From positions 1 to 22,949 of the forward strand of contig DATHSN010000162.1 in the NCBI GenBank assembly GCA_035464115.1: 22,949 nucleotides of DNA, read 5' to 3'. Below, one piece after another: positions 1 through 7,185 of the stretch. The notes below the pieces were generated by a model. That model ran no database searches. It was not told where the DNA came from and saw nothing but the letters and a program-made list of their open reading frames with translations. Source of the DNA: DATHSN01 sp035464115 (GTDB lineage: Bacteria > Actinomycetota > Acidimicrobiia > Acidimicrobiales > SKKL01). The first letter of the stretch is position 1; each line of letters starts with the position of its first letter. Made by a program: the position numbers and the translations under genes.

Positions 1-477
1 GAGGAACAGCACGGTGGGCTCGTGGATCAGCGACAGCGCCAGGTCGAGCCGGCGGCGCATGCCGCCCGAGTAGGTGCCGACCCGCCGGTCGGCCGCCGCG
101 GTGAGCCCGACCCGTTCGAGCAGCTCGCCGCTGCGCTTCTCGGCCTGCTTGCGGGGGATGCCGTGCAGCACCGACTGCAGGTGGAGCAGCTCGTTGCCGG
201 TCATCAGGGGGTCGATGGCGGCGTCCTGGAGGGCGACGCCGATGGCCCGACGCACCATCGCGGCCTGGGTGGCGACGTCGAAGCCGGCGACCCGGGCCCG
301 ACCGGCCGACGGCTTGAGCAGCGTGGTGAGCATCCTGACCGTGGTCGACTTCCCGGCGCCGTTGGGGCCGAGGAAGCCGAACACCTCGCCCTGCTCGACG
401 ACGAGGTCGACCCCGTCGACCGCCACGAGGTCGCCGAAGCGCCGGACGAGCCCTTCGGCCTCGATGGGCGCGCTCAT
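1..477 (-). CDS. ABC transporter ATP-binding protein, DrrA-like (3' end outside window)
   Basis: The first 159 residues of an ABC ATPase are visible and the gene runs off the left edge. Walker A GPNGAGKST is at residues 37-45, a Q-loop glutamine at about 84, and the signature YSGGMRRRLDLAL starts at 136. The last visible residues (HEPTVLFL) are the beginning of Walker B. The YSGGMRRRL signature and the short spacing resemble the DrrA/daunorubicin-resistance group of exporter ATPases, which pair with a separate membrane protein; that partner would lie beyond position 1. The ATG at 475-477 overlaps the TGA of the upstream molybdenum hydroxylase gene (ATGA), so the two are probably translationally coupled. 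Family assignment is firm. The substrate cannot be told from the sequence. Confidence 0.93.
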   Translation of the reverse strand, partial: MSAPIEAEGLVRRFGDLVAVDGVDLVVEQGEVFGFLGPNGAGKSTTVRMLTTLLKPSAGRARVAGFDVATQAAMVRRAIGVALQDAAIDPLMTGNELLHLQSVLHGIPRKQAEKRSGELLERVGLTAAADRRVGTYSGGMRRRLDLALSLIHEPTVLFL

Positions 478-2858
478 GCGCCGACGTCGGGGTTCGACTC
501 GATGGCGGCGGCCGTGTCGGCGTCGATGCCGGCGGTCGCCCCGAACCCCGAGCCGGCCACGGCCGACGAGGTGCCGTCGTCGCCACCGGCGGCAGCGGCG
601 ATGGCCCGCCACACCTTCTCCGGCGTGGTCGGCATGTCGACGTGGCGCACGCCCAGGTGCGCGACGGCGTCGACGACGGCGCTCTGCACCGCCGGCGTGG
701 AGCCGATGGTGCCGGACTCGCCGATGCCCTTGGCCCCGAGCGGGTTGGCCGGGGTGGGGGTCTCCATGGTGACCAGCTCGAAGCTGGGGAGCTCGGCGGC
801 GGAGATGATGGCGTAGTCGGCGAAGTTCGACGTGACCGGGTTGCCGTCGACGTCGTAGCGGATCTCCTCGAGCAGCGCCTGGGCCGCGCCCTGGGCGATG
901 CCGCCGTGGCGCTGGCCCTCGACGAGCATGGGGTTCACGATGCGGCCGGCGTCGTCGACGGTGAGGATCCGCACCAGGCGGGCCTCGCCGATCTCGGTGT
1001 CGACCTCGACGACGGCGACGTGGGCGCCGAACGGGAAGGTGGCGGTGCTGCCGGCGAACTCGAGGGCGACCTTGAGCCCGTCGTCGCCGGCGGCGGCCAC
1101 CACGTCGGTCCACCCGACGTTGACGCTCGGGGTGCCGGCCACGTGGAAGGCGCCGGCGTCGGTGTCGAGCACCACGTCGTCGGCGGCCGCCTCGAGCAGC
1201 CCGGCGGCGAGCTCGCGGGCCTTGTCGACCACCTGACCGGCGGCGGTGAACACAGCCGAACCGCCGACCTGCAGCGACCGCGAGCCGAAGGTGCCGACGC
1301 CGCTGGGCACCAGGTCGGTGTCGCCGTGGACGACCGTGATGCGGTCCATGGGGATGCCCAGCGAGTCGGAGGCGAGCATGGCCCACGACGTGGCGTGGCC
1401 CTGGCCGTGGGGCGAGGTGCCGGTGAGGACGCGGGCCGAGCCGTCGGGGAGGACCTCGACGGTGGCGTGCTCGGCGGTGACCGGGTTGGGGCCGGCGGTG
1501 ATCTCGACGTAGGTCGACACGCCGATGCCGAGCTGCTTGGCGGCGCCGGCCTCGCGGCGGCGGGCCTGCTCGGCGCGCAGCTCGTCGTAGCCGACGGCGT
1601 CGAGCGCGGTCTGCAGGGCCTGCTCGTACTCGCCGTTGTCGTAGGTGGCGCCCATGGGCGTGGTGTGGGGGAAGTCGGCGGCGGGGACGAGGTTCACCCG
1701 GCGGACCTCGGCGGGGTCCATGCCGATCTCGGCGGCGAACAGGTCCATGGCCCGCTCGATGGCCGCGGTGGCCTCGGGCCGGCCGGCGCCGCGGTAGGCG
1801 ACGGTGCTCACCGTGTTCGTGGCCACCACCTGGACACCGAAGTCGATCTTGGGGATGGCGTAGGTGCCGGCCGCCATCATCTTCGTCATGGCCACCGGGA
1901 GGATGGCGCCGATGGCGGCGAACGACCCGCCGTCGGCCAGCACGTCGAGGCGGTAGGCGAGGACCTTGCCGTCGCGGGTGCCGCCGATCTCGATGTCCTG
2001 CAGGTGGGCGCGGCCGTGGCCCATGGCCACCATGTTCTCCGAGCGGGTCTCGGTCCAGCGCACCGGCCGGTCGATGCGCCGGGCGATCCAGGGCAGCAGG
2101 CCCTCTTCGGGGTACGGGTCGATCTTGGGGCCGAACCCGCCGCCGACGTCGGGGGCGATGACGTGGACCTGGCCCTCGTCGAGGCCGTAGGTGTCGACGA
2201 GCGACTTCTTCACGTTGTGGGGCGCCTGGGTGGAGGTCCACAGGGTGGCCCGCCCGTCGATCCAGGCGGCGGCCGCGGAGCGGACCTCGAGGGGGGCACC
2301 GGCCACCCGGTTGTTGCGGATGCGGGCCGTCACCACCACGTCGCAGCCGTCGAAGAAGTCGTCGGGGCGGGTGGCGGGGGCGGCGATCATGGTGTTGGTG
2401 CCGACCTCGGGGAAGATCAGCACCTCGTCGCTGGCTGCCTGCTCGAGGTCGATCACCGCGGGGAGCGGGTCGATGTCGACGAACACCAGCTCGGCGGCGT
2501 CCTCGCCCTGCTGGGGCGACTCGGTGACGATGACCGCCACCGGCTCGCCGGCGAAGCGCACGGTGTCCTTGGCGAGGAACGGGCGGTTCATCATCGGCGC
2601 CGGGAAGAACGGGATCTTCGGCGGGAGGCCGTCGACGTCGAGGTCGTCCGCGGTGAACACGGCGATCACCCCGGGCGCGGCGGCGGCGTCGGTCGTGTCG
2701 ATGCTGACGATGCGCCCGTGGGCCATCGTCGAGCGCACGTAGGTGACGTAGGCGGCCCCGTCCAGACGCTCGTCGCGCAGGTCGGCCGCGTAGACGCCGC
2801 CGGTGGTGAGGAACTTCGGGTCCTCGGTCCGCAGCACCCGGCTGCCGAGCAAGCTCAT
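474..2858 (-). CDS. Molybdopterin-binding large subunit, xanthine dehydrogenase / form II CoxL family
   Basis: A 794-residue molybdenum hydroxylase large subunit. Visible landmarks are GGGFGPK (239-245), AYRGAGR (354-360), HGQGHAT (484-490, molybdopterin binding) and GIGESG (711-716) with the catalytic glutamate 714. AYRGAGR is the form II signature; true form I CO dehydrogenase has AYxCSFR, so CO oxidation is doubtful and the real substrate may be an aldehyde or N-heterocycle. Start: ATG at 2858 preceded by GGGGAGG at 2869-2875; the longer reading frame upstream has no such site. About 40 Gly/Ala/Asp-rich residues extend past the usual C-terminal helix. No FAD (CoxM) or iron-sulfur (CoxS) subunit is adjacent: ftsB lies upstream and an ABC ATPase overlaps the 3' end. 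Confidence 0.93.
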   Translation of the reverse strand: MSLLGSRVLRTEDPKFLTTGGVYAADLRDERLDGAAYVTYVRSTMAHGRIVSIDTTDAAAAPGVIAVFTADDLDVDGLPPKIPFFPAPMMNRPFLAKDTVRFAGEPVAVIVTESPQQGEDAAELVFVDIDPLPAVIDLEQAASDEVLIFPEVGTNTMIAAPATRPDDFFDGCDVVVTARIRNNRVAGAPLEVRSAAAAWIDGRATLWTSTQAPHNVKKSLVDTYGLDEGQVHVIAPDVGGGFGPKIDPYPEEGLLPWIARRIDRPVRWTETRSENMVAMGHGRAHLQDIEIGGTRDGKVLAYRLDVLADGGSFAAIGAILPVAMTKMMAAGTYAIPKIDFGVQVVATNTVSTVAYRGAGRPEATAAIERAMDLFAAEIGMDPAEVRRVNLVPAADFPHTTPMGATYDNGEYEQALQTALDAVGYDELRAEQARRREAGAAKQLGIGVSTYVEITAGPNPVTAEHATVEVLPDGSARVLTGTSPHGQGHATSWAMLASDSLGIPMDRITVVHGDTDLVPSGVGTFGSRSLQVGGSAVFTAAGQVVDKARELAAGLLEAAADDVVLDTDAGAFHVAGTPSVNVGWTDVVAAAGDDGLKVALEFAGSTATFPFGAHVAVVEVDTEIGEARLVRILTVDDAGRIVNPMLVEGQRHGGIAQGAAQALLEEIRYDVDGNPVTSNFADYAIISAAELPSFELVTMETPTPANPLGAKGIGESGTIGSTPAVQSAVVDAVAHLGVRHVDMPTTPEKVWRAIAAAAGGDDGTSSAVAGSGFGATAGIDADTAAAIESNPDVGA

Positions 2859-2868
2859 GTTGCCAACG

Positions 2869-2908
2869 CCTCCCCATGACGTGGTCGTCGCGACAGGCGT
2901 GGACGTTA
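2869..2908 (-). promoter_or_regulatory. Shine-Dalgarno and possible -10 for the CoxL-like gene
   Basis: On the minus strand GGGGAGG (2869-2875) sits 10 bases before the ATG at 2858 and decides the start. A TAACGT hexamer (2903-2908) fits the actinobacterial TAnnnT -10 pattern and would give a leader of about 40 bases. No convincing -35 was found; the region upstream is a G-rich run of short GGTGGCGGG repeats. The SD is solid and the promoter is a guess. Confidence 0.35.
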
Positions 2909-2941
2909 CCGTGCTCCGCCCGCCACCCCGCCACCCCAACC

Positions 2942-2991
2942 GGCGAACCGGCGAACCTCCGAGCGCGGAATCCGCACCCACGATTCGCCAG
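2942..2991. repeat. Palindromic repeat, copy 1 (imperfect)
   Basis: Starts with the direct repeat GGCGAACCGGCGAACC and folds as an imperfect inverted repeat: the left arm (2950-2969) and right arm (2971-2989) share GGCGAA/TTCGCC ends and a GCGGA/TCCGC centre, with mismatches and a one-base bulge between. The same layout recurs about 62 bp to the right as a perfect palindrome (3008-3056). It lies between ftsB and the CoxL-like gene and encodes nothing recognisable. Confidence 0.7.
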
Positions 2992-3004
2992 AACGCAGGG
3001 GGTT

Positions 3005-3056
3005 GGCGAACTGGCGAACCTCAGGTGCGGATTCCGCACCTGAGGTTCGCCAGTTC
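3005..3056. repeat. Palindromic repeat, copy 2 (perfect 24-bp inverted repeat)
   Basis: Positions 3008-3031 and 3033-3056 are exact reverse complements around a single base at 3032. The arm reads GAACTGGCGAACCTCAGGTG then CGGA. It opens with GGCGAACTGGCGAACC, matching copy 1 at 2942. It begins 18 bases after the ftsB stop codon, so transcribed RNA could form a very stable hairpin that ends the eno-ftsB transcript. No U-tract follows, as is common in high-GC actinobacteria. The duplicated and sequence-conserved form suggests a dispersed REP-like or MITE-like element rather than a plain terminator. Confidence 0.85.
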
Positions 3057-3074
3057 CGGAACGAGGGCGGGGGG

Positions 3075-3401
3075 CTACTCCCCTGCGGTGAACGGCCAGC
3101 CCGACGGGATGGGCCAGGTCGGCTCGGGTTCGGGGAGGATGCCGTAGGCCTCCTCGCCGGGGAGGACCAGGTCGAAGCGCTCGCGGGCGATGCGCTCGAT
3201 CTCTTCGGCCGAGTCGAGGGCCTCGATGCGGCCCTCGAGCGAGTCGATCTGGTCGTCGAGGGCCTCGATGTCGGCCTCGGCCGCCCGGATGGCCCCCCGC
3301 TGGTCGAACCAGGTGCGCGTCGGCAGCACGGCGAGCGACAGCACGCCGACGAGCAGCCCGGTGACGACCACCGGCAGGATCAGGCGACGGACGAGGCGCA
3401 C
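3075..3401 (-). CDS. ftsB: Septum formation initiator FtsB/DivIC family
   Basis: A 108-residue bitopic membrane protein: short basic N-terminus (VRLVRR), one transmembrane helix at about residues 7-26, a coiled coil at about 33-64 (EADIEALDDQIDSLEGRIEA), then the family's IERIARERFDLVLPGEEAYG segment (68-87). The tail ends in a Trp/Pro-rich stretch. FtsB/DivIC joins FtsL and FtsQ/DivIB in the divisome. The start is a GTG at 3401, 7 bases after the enolase stop, with GGGAG from the end of eno as ribosome site; the longer frame upstream lies within eno and reads as low-complexity shadow. Gene order eno-ftsB matches the conserved actinobacterial block, so it is probably cotranscribed with eno. 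Confidence 0.92.
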   Translation of the reverse strand: MRLVRRLILPVVVTGLLVGVLSLAVLPTRTWFDQRGAIRAAEADIEALDDQIDSLEGRIEALDSAEEIERIARERFDLVLPGEEAYGILPEPEPTWPIPSGWPFTAGE

Positions 3402-3408
3402 CGTGGCG

Positions 3409-4695
3409 TCAGCTCCCGGCCCGGGGGGCGAGGGCGGCCTTGCCCCAGAAGGCGGCGGCGTCGCCGAGGTCCTCCTCGATGCGCAGCAGCTGGTTGAACT
3501 TGGCGACGCGGTCGGAGCGGGCCGGGGCGCCGCTCTTGATCTGGCCGCAGTTGGTGGCCACGGCCAGGTCGGCGATGGTCGAGTCCTCGGTCTCACCCGA
3601 GCGGTGCGACATGACCGACGTGTAGCCGGTGCGGGTGGCGAGGGCCACGGTGTCGAGGGTCTCGGTGAGCGAGCCGATCTGGTTGACCTTCACCAGGATC
3701 GAGTTGGCGACCCCCGCGGCGATGCCGCGCTCGAGGCGCTCGCTGTTGGTGACGAACAGGTCGTCGCCGACGAGCTGGATGCGCCCGCCGAGCTCGCGGG
3801 TGAGCAGGCCCCAGCCGTCCCAGTCCTCCTCGGCCAGGCCGTCCTCGATCGACACGATCGGGTAGCGGTCGCACCAGTCGACCCAGAACGCCACCATCTC
3901 CTCGGGCGACAGCACCCGGTCCTCGCCGGCGAGGGTGTAGCGGCCGTCGGCGAAGAACTCGGTGGAGGCGGGGTCGAGGGCGATGGCGATGTCGTCGCCG
4001 GGGGTGAACCCGGCCCGCTCGATGGCCTCGACGAGCAGCTGGAGGGCCTCTTCGTTGGAGCGCAGGTCGGGGGCGAAGCCGCCCTCGTCGCCCACGCCGG
4101 TGGACAGGCCCCGCTCGCCCACCACCTTCTTGAGGGTGTGGTAGGTCTCGGCACCCCAGCGCAGGGCCTCGGCGAACGAGGCGGCGCCGACCGGCATGAC
4201 CATGAACTCCTGGCAGTCGACGTTGTTGTCGGCGTGCTCGCCGCCGTTGAGGACGTTCATCATCGGCACGGGCAGCACGTGGGCGTTGGCGCCGCCGACG
4301 TAGCGGTACAGCGGCAGCGACAGGTCGTTGGCCGCGGCCTTGGCCACGGCGAGCGACACGCCCAGGATGGCGTTGGCGCCGAGGCGGGCCTTGTTGTCGG
4401 TGCCGTCGAGGTCGAGCAGGAGGGTGTCGACGCCGCGCTGGTCGAGGGCGTCGAGGCCGACGACGGCGTCGTAGATCTCGCCGTTGACGTTGCCGACGGC
4501 GGTCAGCACGCCCTTGCCGACGTAGCGGTCGCCCCCGTCGCGGAGCTCGACCGCCTCGAACTGACCGGTGGACGCCCCCGACGGGACGATGGCGCGCCCG
4601 CTGGCGCCGGAGTCGAGGAAGACCTCGACCTCGACGGTGGGGTTGCCGCGGGAGTCGAGGACCTCGCGGCCGACGAGGTGGTCAATGGCGCTCAT
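3409..4695 (-). CDS. eno: Enolase (phosphopyruvate hydratase)
   Basis: A full-length 428-residue enolase, interconverting 2-phosphoglycerate and phosphoenolpyruvate in glycolysis. All landmarks are present: SGASTGQFEAVELRDG near residue 40, QEFMVMP, GDEGGFAPDL, the magnesium ligands in IALDPAS, SIEDGLAEEDWDGW and GDDLFVTN, the catalytic lysine in ILVKVNQIGS, the signature MSHRSGETEDS and the substrate lysine in QIKSGAPARSDR. The ATG at 4695 has GGAGG nine bases upstream. A hairpin separates it from mazG, so eno may have its own promoter or be attenuated. ftsB follows after 7 bases. Confidence 0.98.
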   Translation of the reverse strand: MSAIDHLVGREVLDSRGNPTVEVEVFLDSGASGRAIVPSGASTGQFEAVELRDGGDRYVGKGVLTAVGNVNGEIYDAVVGLDALDQRGVDTLLLDLDGTDNKARLGANAILGVSLAVAKAAANDLSLPLYRYVGGANAHVLPVPMMNVLNGGEHADNNVDCQEFMVMPVGAASFAEALRWGAETYHTLKKVVGERGLSTGVGDEGGFAPDLRSNEEALQLLVEAIERAGFTPGDDIAIALDPASTEFFADGRYTLAGEDRVLSPEEMVAFWVDWCDRYPIVSIEDGLAEEDWDGWGLLTRELGGRIQLVGDDLFVTNSERLERGIAAGVANSILVKVNQIGSLTETLDTVALATRTGYTSVMSHRSGETEDSTIADLAVATNCGQIKSGAPARSDRVAKFNQLLRIEEDLGDAAAFWGKAALAPRAGS

Positions 4696-4713
4696 GCCGG
4701 AATGCCTCCGATG

Positions 4714-4752
4714 TGGCAGGGGGGTGCTCCCCCGATGATGGCACGCCTGCCA
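4714..4752 (-). other. Nested inverted repeat between mazG and eno
   Basis: Outer arms TGGCAGG (4714-4720) and CCTGCCA (4746-4752) pair perfectly, and inside them GGGGG-TGCT-CCCCC (4720-4733) forms a second hairpin. On the transcript this lies about 20-60 bases before the enolase start codon and 32 bases after the mazG stop. It could act as a weak terminator, an RNA-processing point or an attenuator that sets enolase level apart from mazG. Structure is seen; the role is inferred. Confidence 0.4.
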
Positions 4753-4783
4753 CCACCCGCCCCGGACACCGGAGCGGGCGACG

Positions 4784-6100
4784 TCAGCCCTGCTCGGACT
4801 CCGCCGTCCGGTAGCGGTCGAGGCGGGTCTGCACCGAGCGACGCAGGGCCACCTCGGCGTCGATGCCGAGGGCCCGGGCCACCTCGTCGATGGCGAGCAG
4901 CGCCTCGCCGATGTCGTCGGGACCCAGCTCCACCGGCAGGGTCGGCACGTCGACCTCGAGGCCGAGTCGGTCGGCCTTCTTCTGCACCTTGGCCGCGTAG
5001 GCCAGCGCCGGCAGTGCCTTCGGGATGCCGTCGAAGGCGCTGGCGCGGCCCTTCTCGGCCTGCTTGATCTGCTCCCAGTTGGCGAGCACCTCGTCGGCGC
5101 CGGCCACCTCGACGTCGCCGAACACGTGGGGGTGGCGACCGACGAGCTTGTCGTGCACGGTGCGAGCCACGTCGGCGAGGGTGAACGCGCCGGTCTCGGC
5201 GGCGATGCGGGCGTGGAACACCACCTGGAACAACAGGTCGCCGAGCTCCTCTTCGACGTGCGCGTAGGCGGGGTCGTCGGCCTCGGCGTCGGCCGGCAGG
5301 TGCTCGAGCGCGTCGAGCACCTCGTAGCTCTCCTCGAGCAGGTGCCGGGTGAGGCTGTGGTGGGTCTGCTCGGCGTCCCACGGGCAGCGCTCGCGCAGCG
5401 TGTCGACCAGCTCGACGAAGCGGGCCAGCTCGCTCGCCACCGGCGCCGCCAGCTCGGGGATCCACAGCGACGTGAGGTGGTCGGGCGTGAACGAGCGGTC
5501 GAGGTCCTCCCACGCCACGTCGAAGCGGGCCTCGTCGGGCAGACCGAGGCGCTGCAGCACGGTGACGGGCAGCTCGGGCGGGTCCTCGACGGCGAGCTTG
5601 ATGTCGGACAGCACGCTGCCTCTGTCGCACTGGGCGACGAGCAGGGGCCCCCGCTCCCCCGCCGCCTCGACCGCGAAGCGGTGACCGTCGACCACCCGGG
5701 CGCCCACGGCCACGGGGTCGACCCCGAGCCGCGTCCACGCCAGGTCGAGGCAGGACAGGGCGGGCAGCACCTCGACGTCGACCCGCCCGTCGATGAGCAA
5801 CAGCTCGACGGTGTGCTCGGCCACGGCGGGCGACCCGGGCACGGCGTAGAGGACCTCGCCCTCGGCGAGGGCGGCGCTCACCAGCTCGTCGACGATGTCG
5901 CGGGACACCTGGGCCATCGACTCGGCCCGCTCGTAGAGCGCGTCGAACGACGTGGCGTCGGGCACCGCGCCGGCCGCCGGGTGGCGGGTGGTGCGCACGA
6001 ACCGCACCGACGCCGCCTCGATGGCGGCGAGCGTGCCGGCGGTGAGCAGGTCGGGGCCGGCCGGTCCGAGGCCGACGACCACGACCCGTGGCTCGGTCAC
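4784..6100 (-). CDS. mazG: MazG nucleotide pyrophosphohydrolase with N-terminal tetrapyrrole methylase-like domain
   Basis: A 438-residue two-domain protein of the YabN type. Residues 4-210 form an SAM-dependent tetrapyrrole methylase-like domain (VVVVGLGPAGPDLLT, VLYAVPGSPAVAEHTV). Residues 225-438 are MazG, with the metal-binding LLEESYE (254-260) and EEELGDLLFQVVFHA (from 283), KLVGRHPHVFG (318-328), NWEQIK (341-346) and the ARALGIDAEVALRR repeat at the end. MazG hydrolyses NTPs/dNTPs to monophosphates, clearing damaged nucleotides or regulating alarmone levels; the target of the methylase-like domain is not established. The GTG start at 6100 overlaps the TGA of the foldase gene (GTGA), which fixes the start and implies coupling. 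Confidence 0.94.
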   Translation of the reverse strand: MTEPRVVVVGLGPAGPDLLTAGTLAAIEAASVRFVRTTRHPAAGAVPDATSFDALYERAESMAQVSRDIVDELVSAALAEGEVLYAVPGSPAVAEHTVELLLIDGRVDVEVLPALSCLDLAWTRLGVDPVAVGARVVDGHRFAVEAAGERGPLLVAQCDRGSVLSDIKLAVEDPPELPVTVLQRLGLPDEARFDVAWEDLDRSFTPDHLTSLWIPELAAPVASELARFVELVDTLRERCPWDAEQTHHSLTRHLLEESYEVLDALEHLPADAEADDPAYAHVEEELGDLLFQVVFHARIAAETGAFTLADVARTVHDKLVGRHPHVFGDVEVAGADEVLANWEQIKQAEKGRASAFDGIPKALPALAYAAKVQKKADRLGLEVDVPTLPVELGPDDIGEALLAIDEVARALGIDAEVALRRSVQTRLDRYRTAESEQG

Positions 6101-7089
6101 AGCTGGAGCAGGTTGGCCACGCTCGACGGGCCCTCGGGCGCGATGACGGCGCCCTGCGCCGCGTCCCACGACCCGTAGCGGCTGCTGACCGAGATGTCGG
6201 CGCCCGCCACCGCCTCGTCGATCCAGGTGGCGAGGGCCTGCTGGGGTCCGGCCGCGGCCTGGGCCTCGAGCTGGGCCCGGATCTGCTCGGCGACCTCGTC
6301 GAAGGTCGCGGTGGACCGCTCGCGCACCAACAGCAGGTGGAAGCCGAACTGCGACTCGACCGGGCCGAACGGCTCACCGATCGGGGCGTCGGCGAACGCG
6401 GCCTCCTCGAAGCCGGGCACGAAGGTGCCCGGGGCGTTGCAGCCGAGGTCGCCGCCGTTCTGGGCGGCGCTCGGGTCGATGGAGAACTCCGCCGCGGCGT
6501 CGGCGAAGTCGAGCCCGCCCTCGATCTCGGCGAGCACGTCGTCGGCCTGCTCCTCGGTCTCCACCAGCACGTGGCTGAGGCACGACTGGGCGAACTGCGC
6601 CTCGTTCTCGTCGTAGAAGGCCTGCACGTCGGCGTCGGTGACCTCGCCGATGTCGCTGCCGAGGTCGTCGCGCAGGAGCGCGATCTGCGCGTTCCACTCG
6701 AGGAAGCCCTGCTGGTAGTCCGCGGGCAGCTCGTCGAGGAGGACGGCGAAGTCGGGGCCGAGCCCGGCTCGGGTGTCGTCGAGGACGGCCTGGGTCACCT
6801 CGAGGCCCCGCTCGTCGACCTCGGTGTCGACCAGCTCGAGGATGACCTCGATGGTGAGCACCTGGGCGGCGAACGCCGAGGTGACGCTGCTCTGCCCGTC
6901 GCCGCCGGGGTCGACGCCGAGGAAGGCGCTGGCGAACGAGGGGTGCTCGGCGAGCACTGCGAGCTCGTCGCGGAAGTCGGCGTCGGAGATCGCCGACCCG
7001 TTCACCTCCGCGGCGGGGGCGGTCGTGGTCCCGCACGCCGCGGCCACGAGCGCGACGAGCAGGAGGGGGAGGGCGAGGAGACGTCTCAC
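6097..7089 (-). CDS. Parvulin-type peptidyl-prolyl isomerase lipoprotein (SurA/PrsA-like foldase)
   Basis: A 330-residue exported protein. Residues 1-18 are a signal peptide (MRRLLALPLLLVALVAAA) with Cys19 as probable lipidation site; the -3 position is Ala, so the lipobox is slightly atypical. A SurA-N-like helical region follows (27-160) and a PpiC/rotamase domain covers about 165-258 (SHVLVETEEQA, FSIDPSAAQNGGDLG, FGFHLLLVRER). It should help fold proteins outside the membrane. Cys170 and Cys217 flank the isomerase core and could form a disulfide. The GTG start at 7089 follows a plausible promoter; an ATG at 7100 is in another frame and stops after four codons. The 3' end overlaps mazG by 4 bases. 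In mycobacteria a different lipoprotein (lpqU) lies near this spot. Confidence 0.88.
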   Translation of the reverse strand: MRRLLALPLLLVALVAAACGTTTAPAAEVNGSAISDADFRDELAVLAEHPSFASAFLGVDPGGDGQSSVTSAFAAQVLTIEVILELVDTEVDERGLEVTQAVLDDTRAGLGPDFAVLLDELPADYQQGFLEWNAQIALLRDDLGSDIGEVTDADVQAFYDENEAQFAQSCLSHVLVETEEQADDVLAEIEGGLDFADAAAEFSIDPSAAQNGGDLGCNAPGTFVPGFEEAAFADAPIGEPFGPVESQFGFHLLLVRERSTATFDEVAEQIRAQLEAQAAAGPQQALATWIDEAVAGADISVSSRYGSWDAAQGAVIAPEGPSSVANLLQL

Positions 7090-7098
7090 AGTGGGCGC

Positions 7099-7127
7099 AT
7101 GGTACGGACCGACCGGGGGCACGTCAC
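7099..7127 (-). promoter_or_regulatory. Candidate promoter of the foldase-mazG(-eno-ftsB) operon
   Basis: On the minus strand GTGACG (7122-7127) and TACCAT (7099-7104) are spaced by 17 bases, matching 4/6 of the -35 consensus and the TAnnnT -10 consensus. Transcription would begin within a few bases of the GTG at 7089, giving a leaderless or nearly leaderless mRNA. That fits the absence of a Shine-Dalgarno sequence there. Confidence 0.45.
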
Positions 7128-7170
7128 GCCGGGGCAGCGTCCGAACGAGGTTCGGCGCGTCACCGACACC

Positions 7171-7176
7171 GGAGGG
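7171..7176 (+). promoter_or_regulatory. Ribosome binding site deciding the NRPS start
   Basis: GGAGGG lies nine bases before the GTG at 7186. The reading frame is open far upstream, antisense to the foldase gene, and an in-frame ATG exists at 7099, but that ATG has no ribosome site and lies in the foldase promoter. The GTG at 7186 is therefore preferred. Confidence 0.7.
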
Positions 7177-7185
7177 ATCACGGGC

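Noticed and set aside
474..2858. Aerobic carbon monoxide dehydrogenase (form I CoxL)
   Set aside because: The active-site loop is AYRGAGR, not AYxCSFR, and the CoxM/CoxS subunits are not adjacent.
642..2879. Long plus-strand open frame of 745 codons opposite the CoxL-like gene
   Set aside because: It is antisense to a gene with clear catalytic motifs, is rich in Gly/Asp/Val/Arg/His and shows no domain. It is a typical GC-rich shadow frame.
4692..6377. 561-codon minus-strand frame over mazG
   Set aside because: Arg/Pro/Gly-rich shadow in another frame of mazG, and it overlaps the enolase leader; no motif.
7099..7185. Earlier ATG start for the NRPS (residues MVRTDRGHV...)
   Set aside because: No ribosome site before this ATG, it overlaps the likely foldase promoter, and the added residues match nothing. 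The GTG at 7186 has GGAGGG at good spacing.
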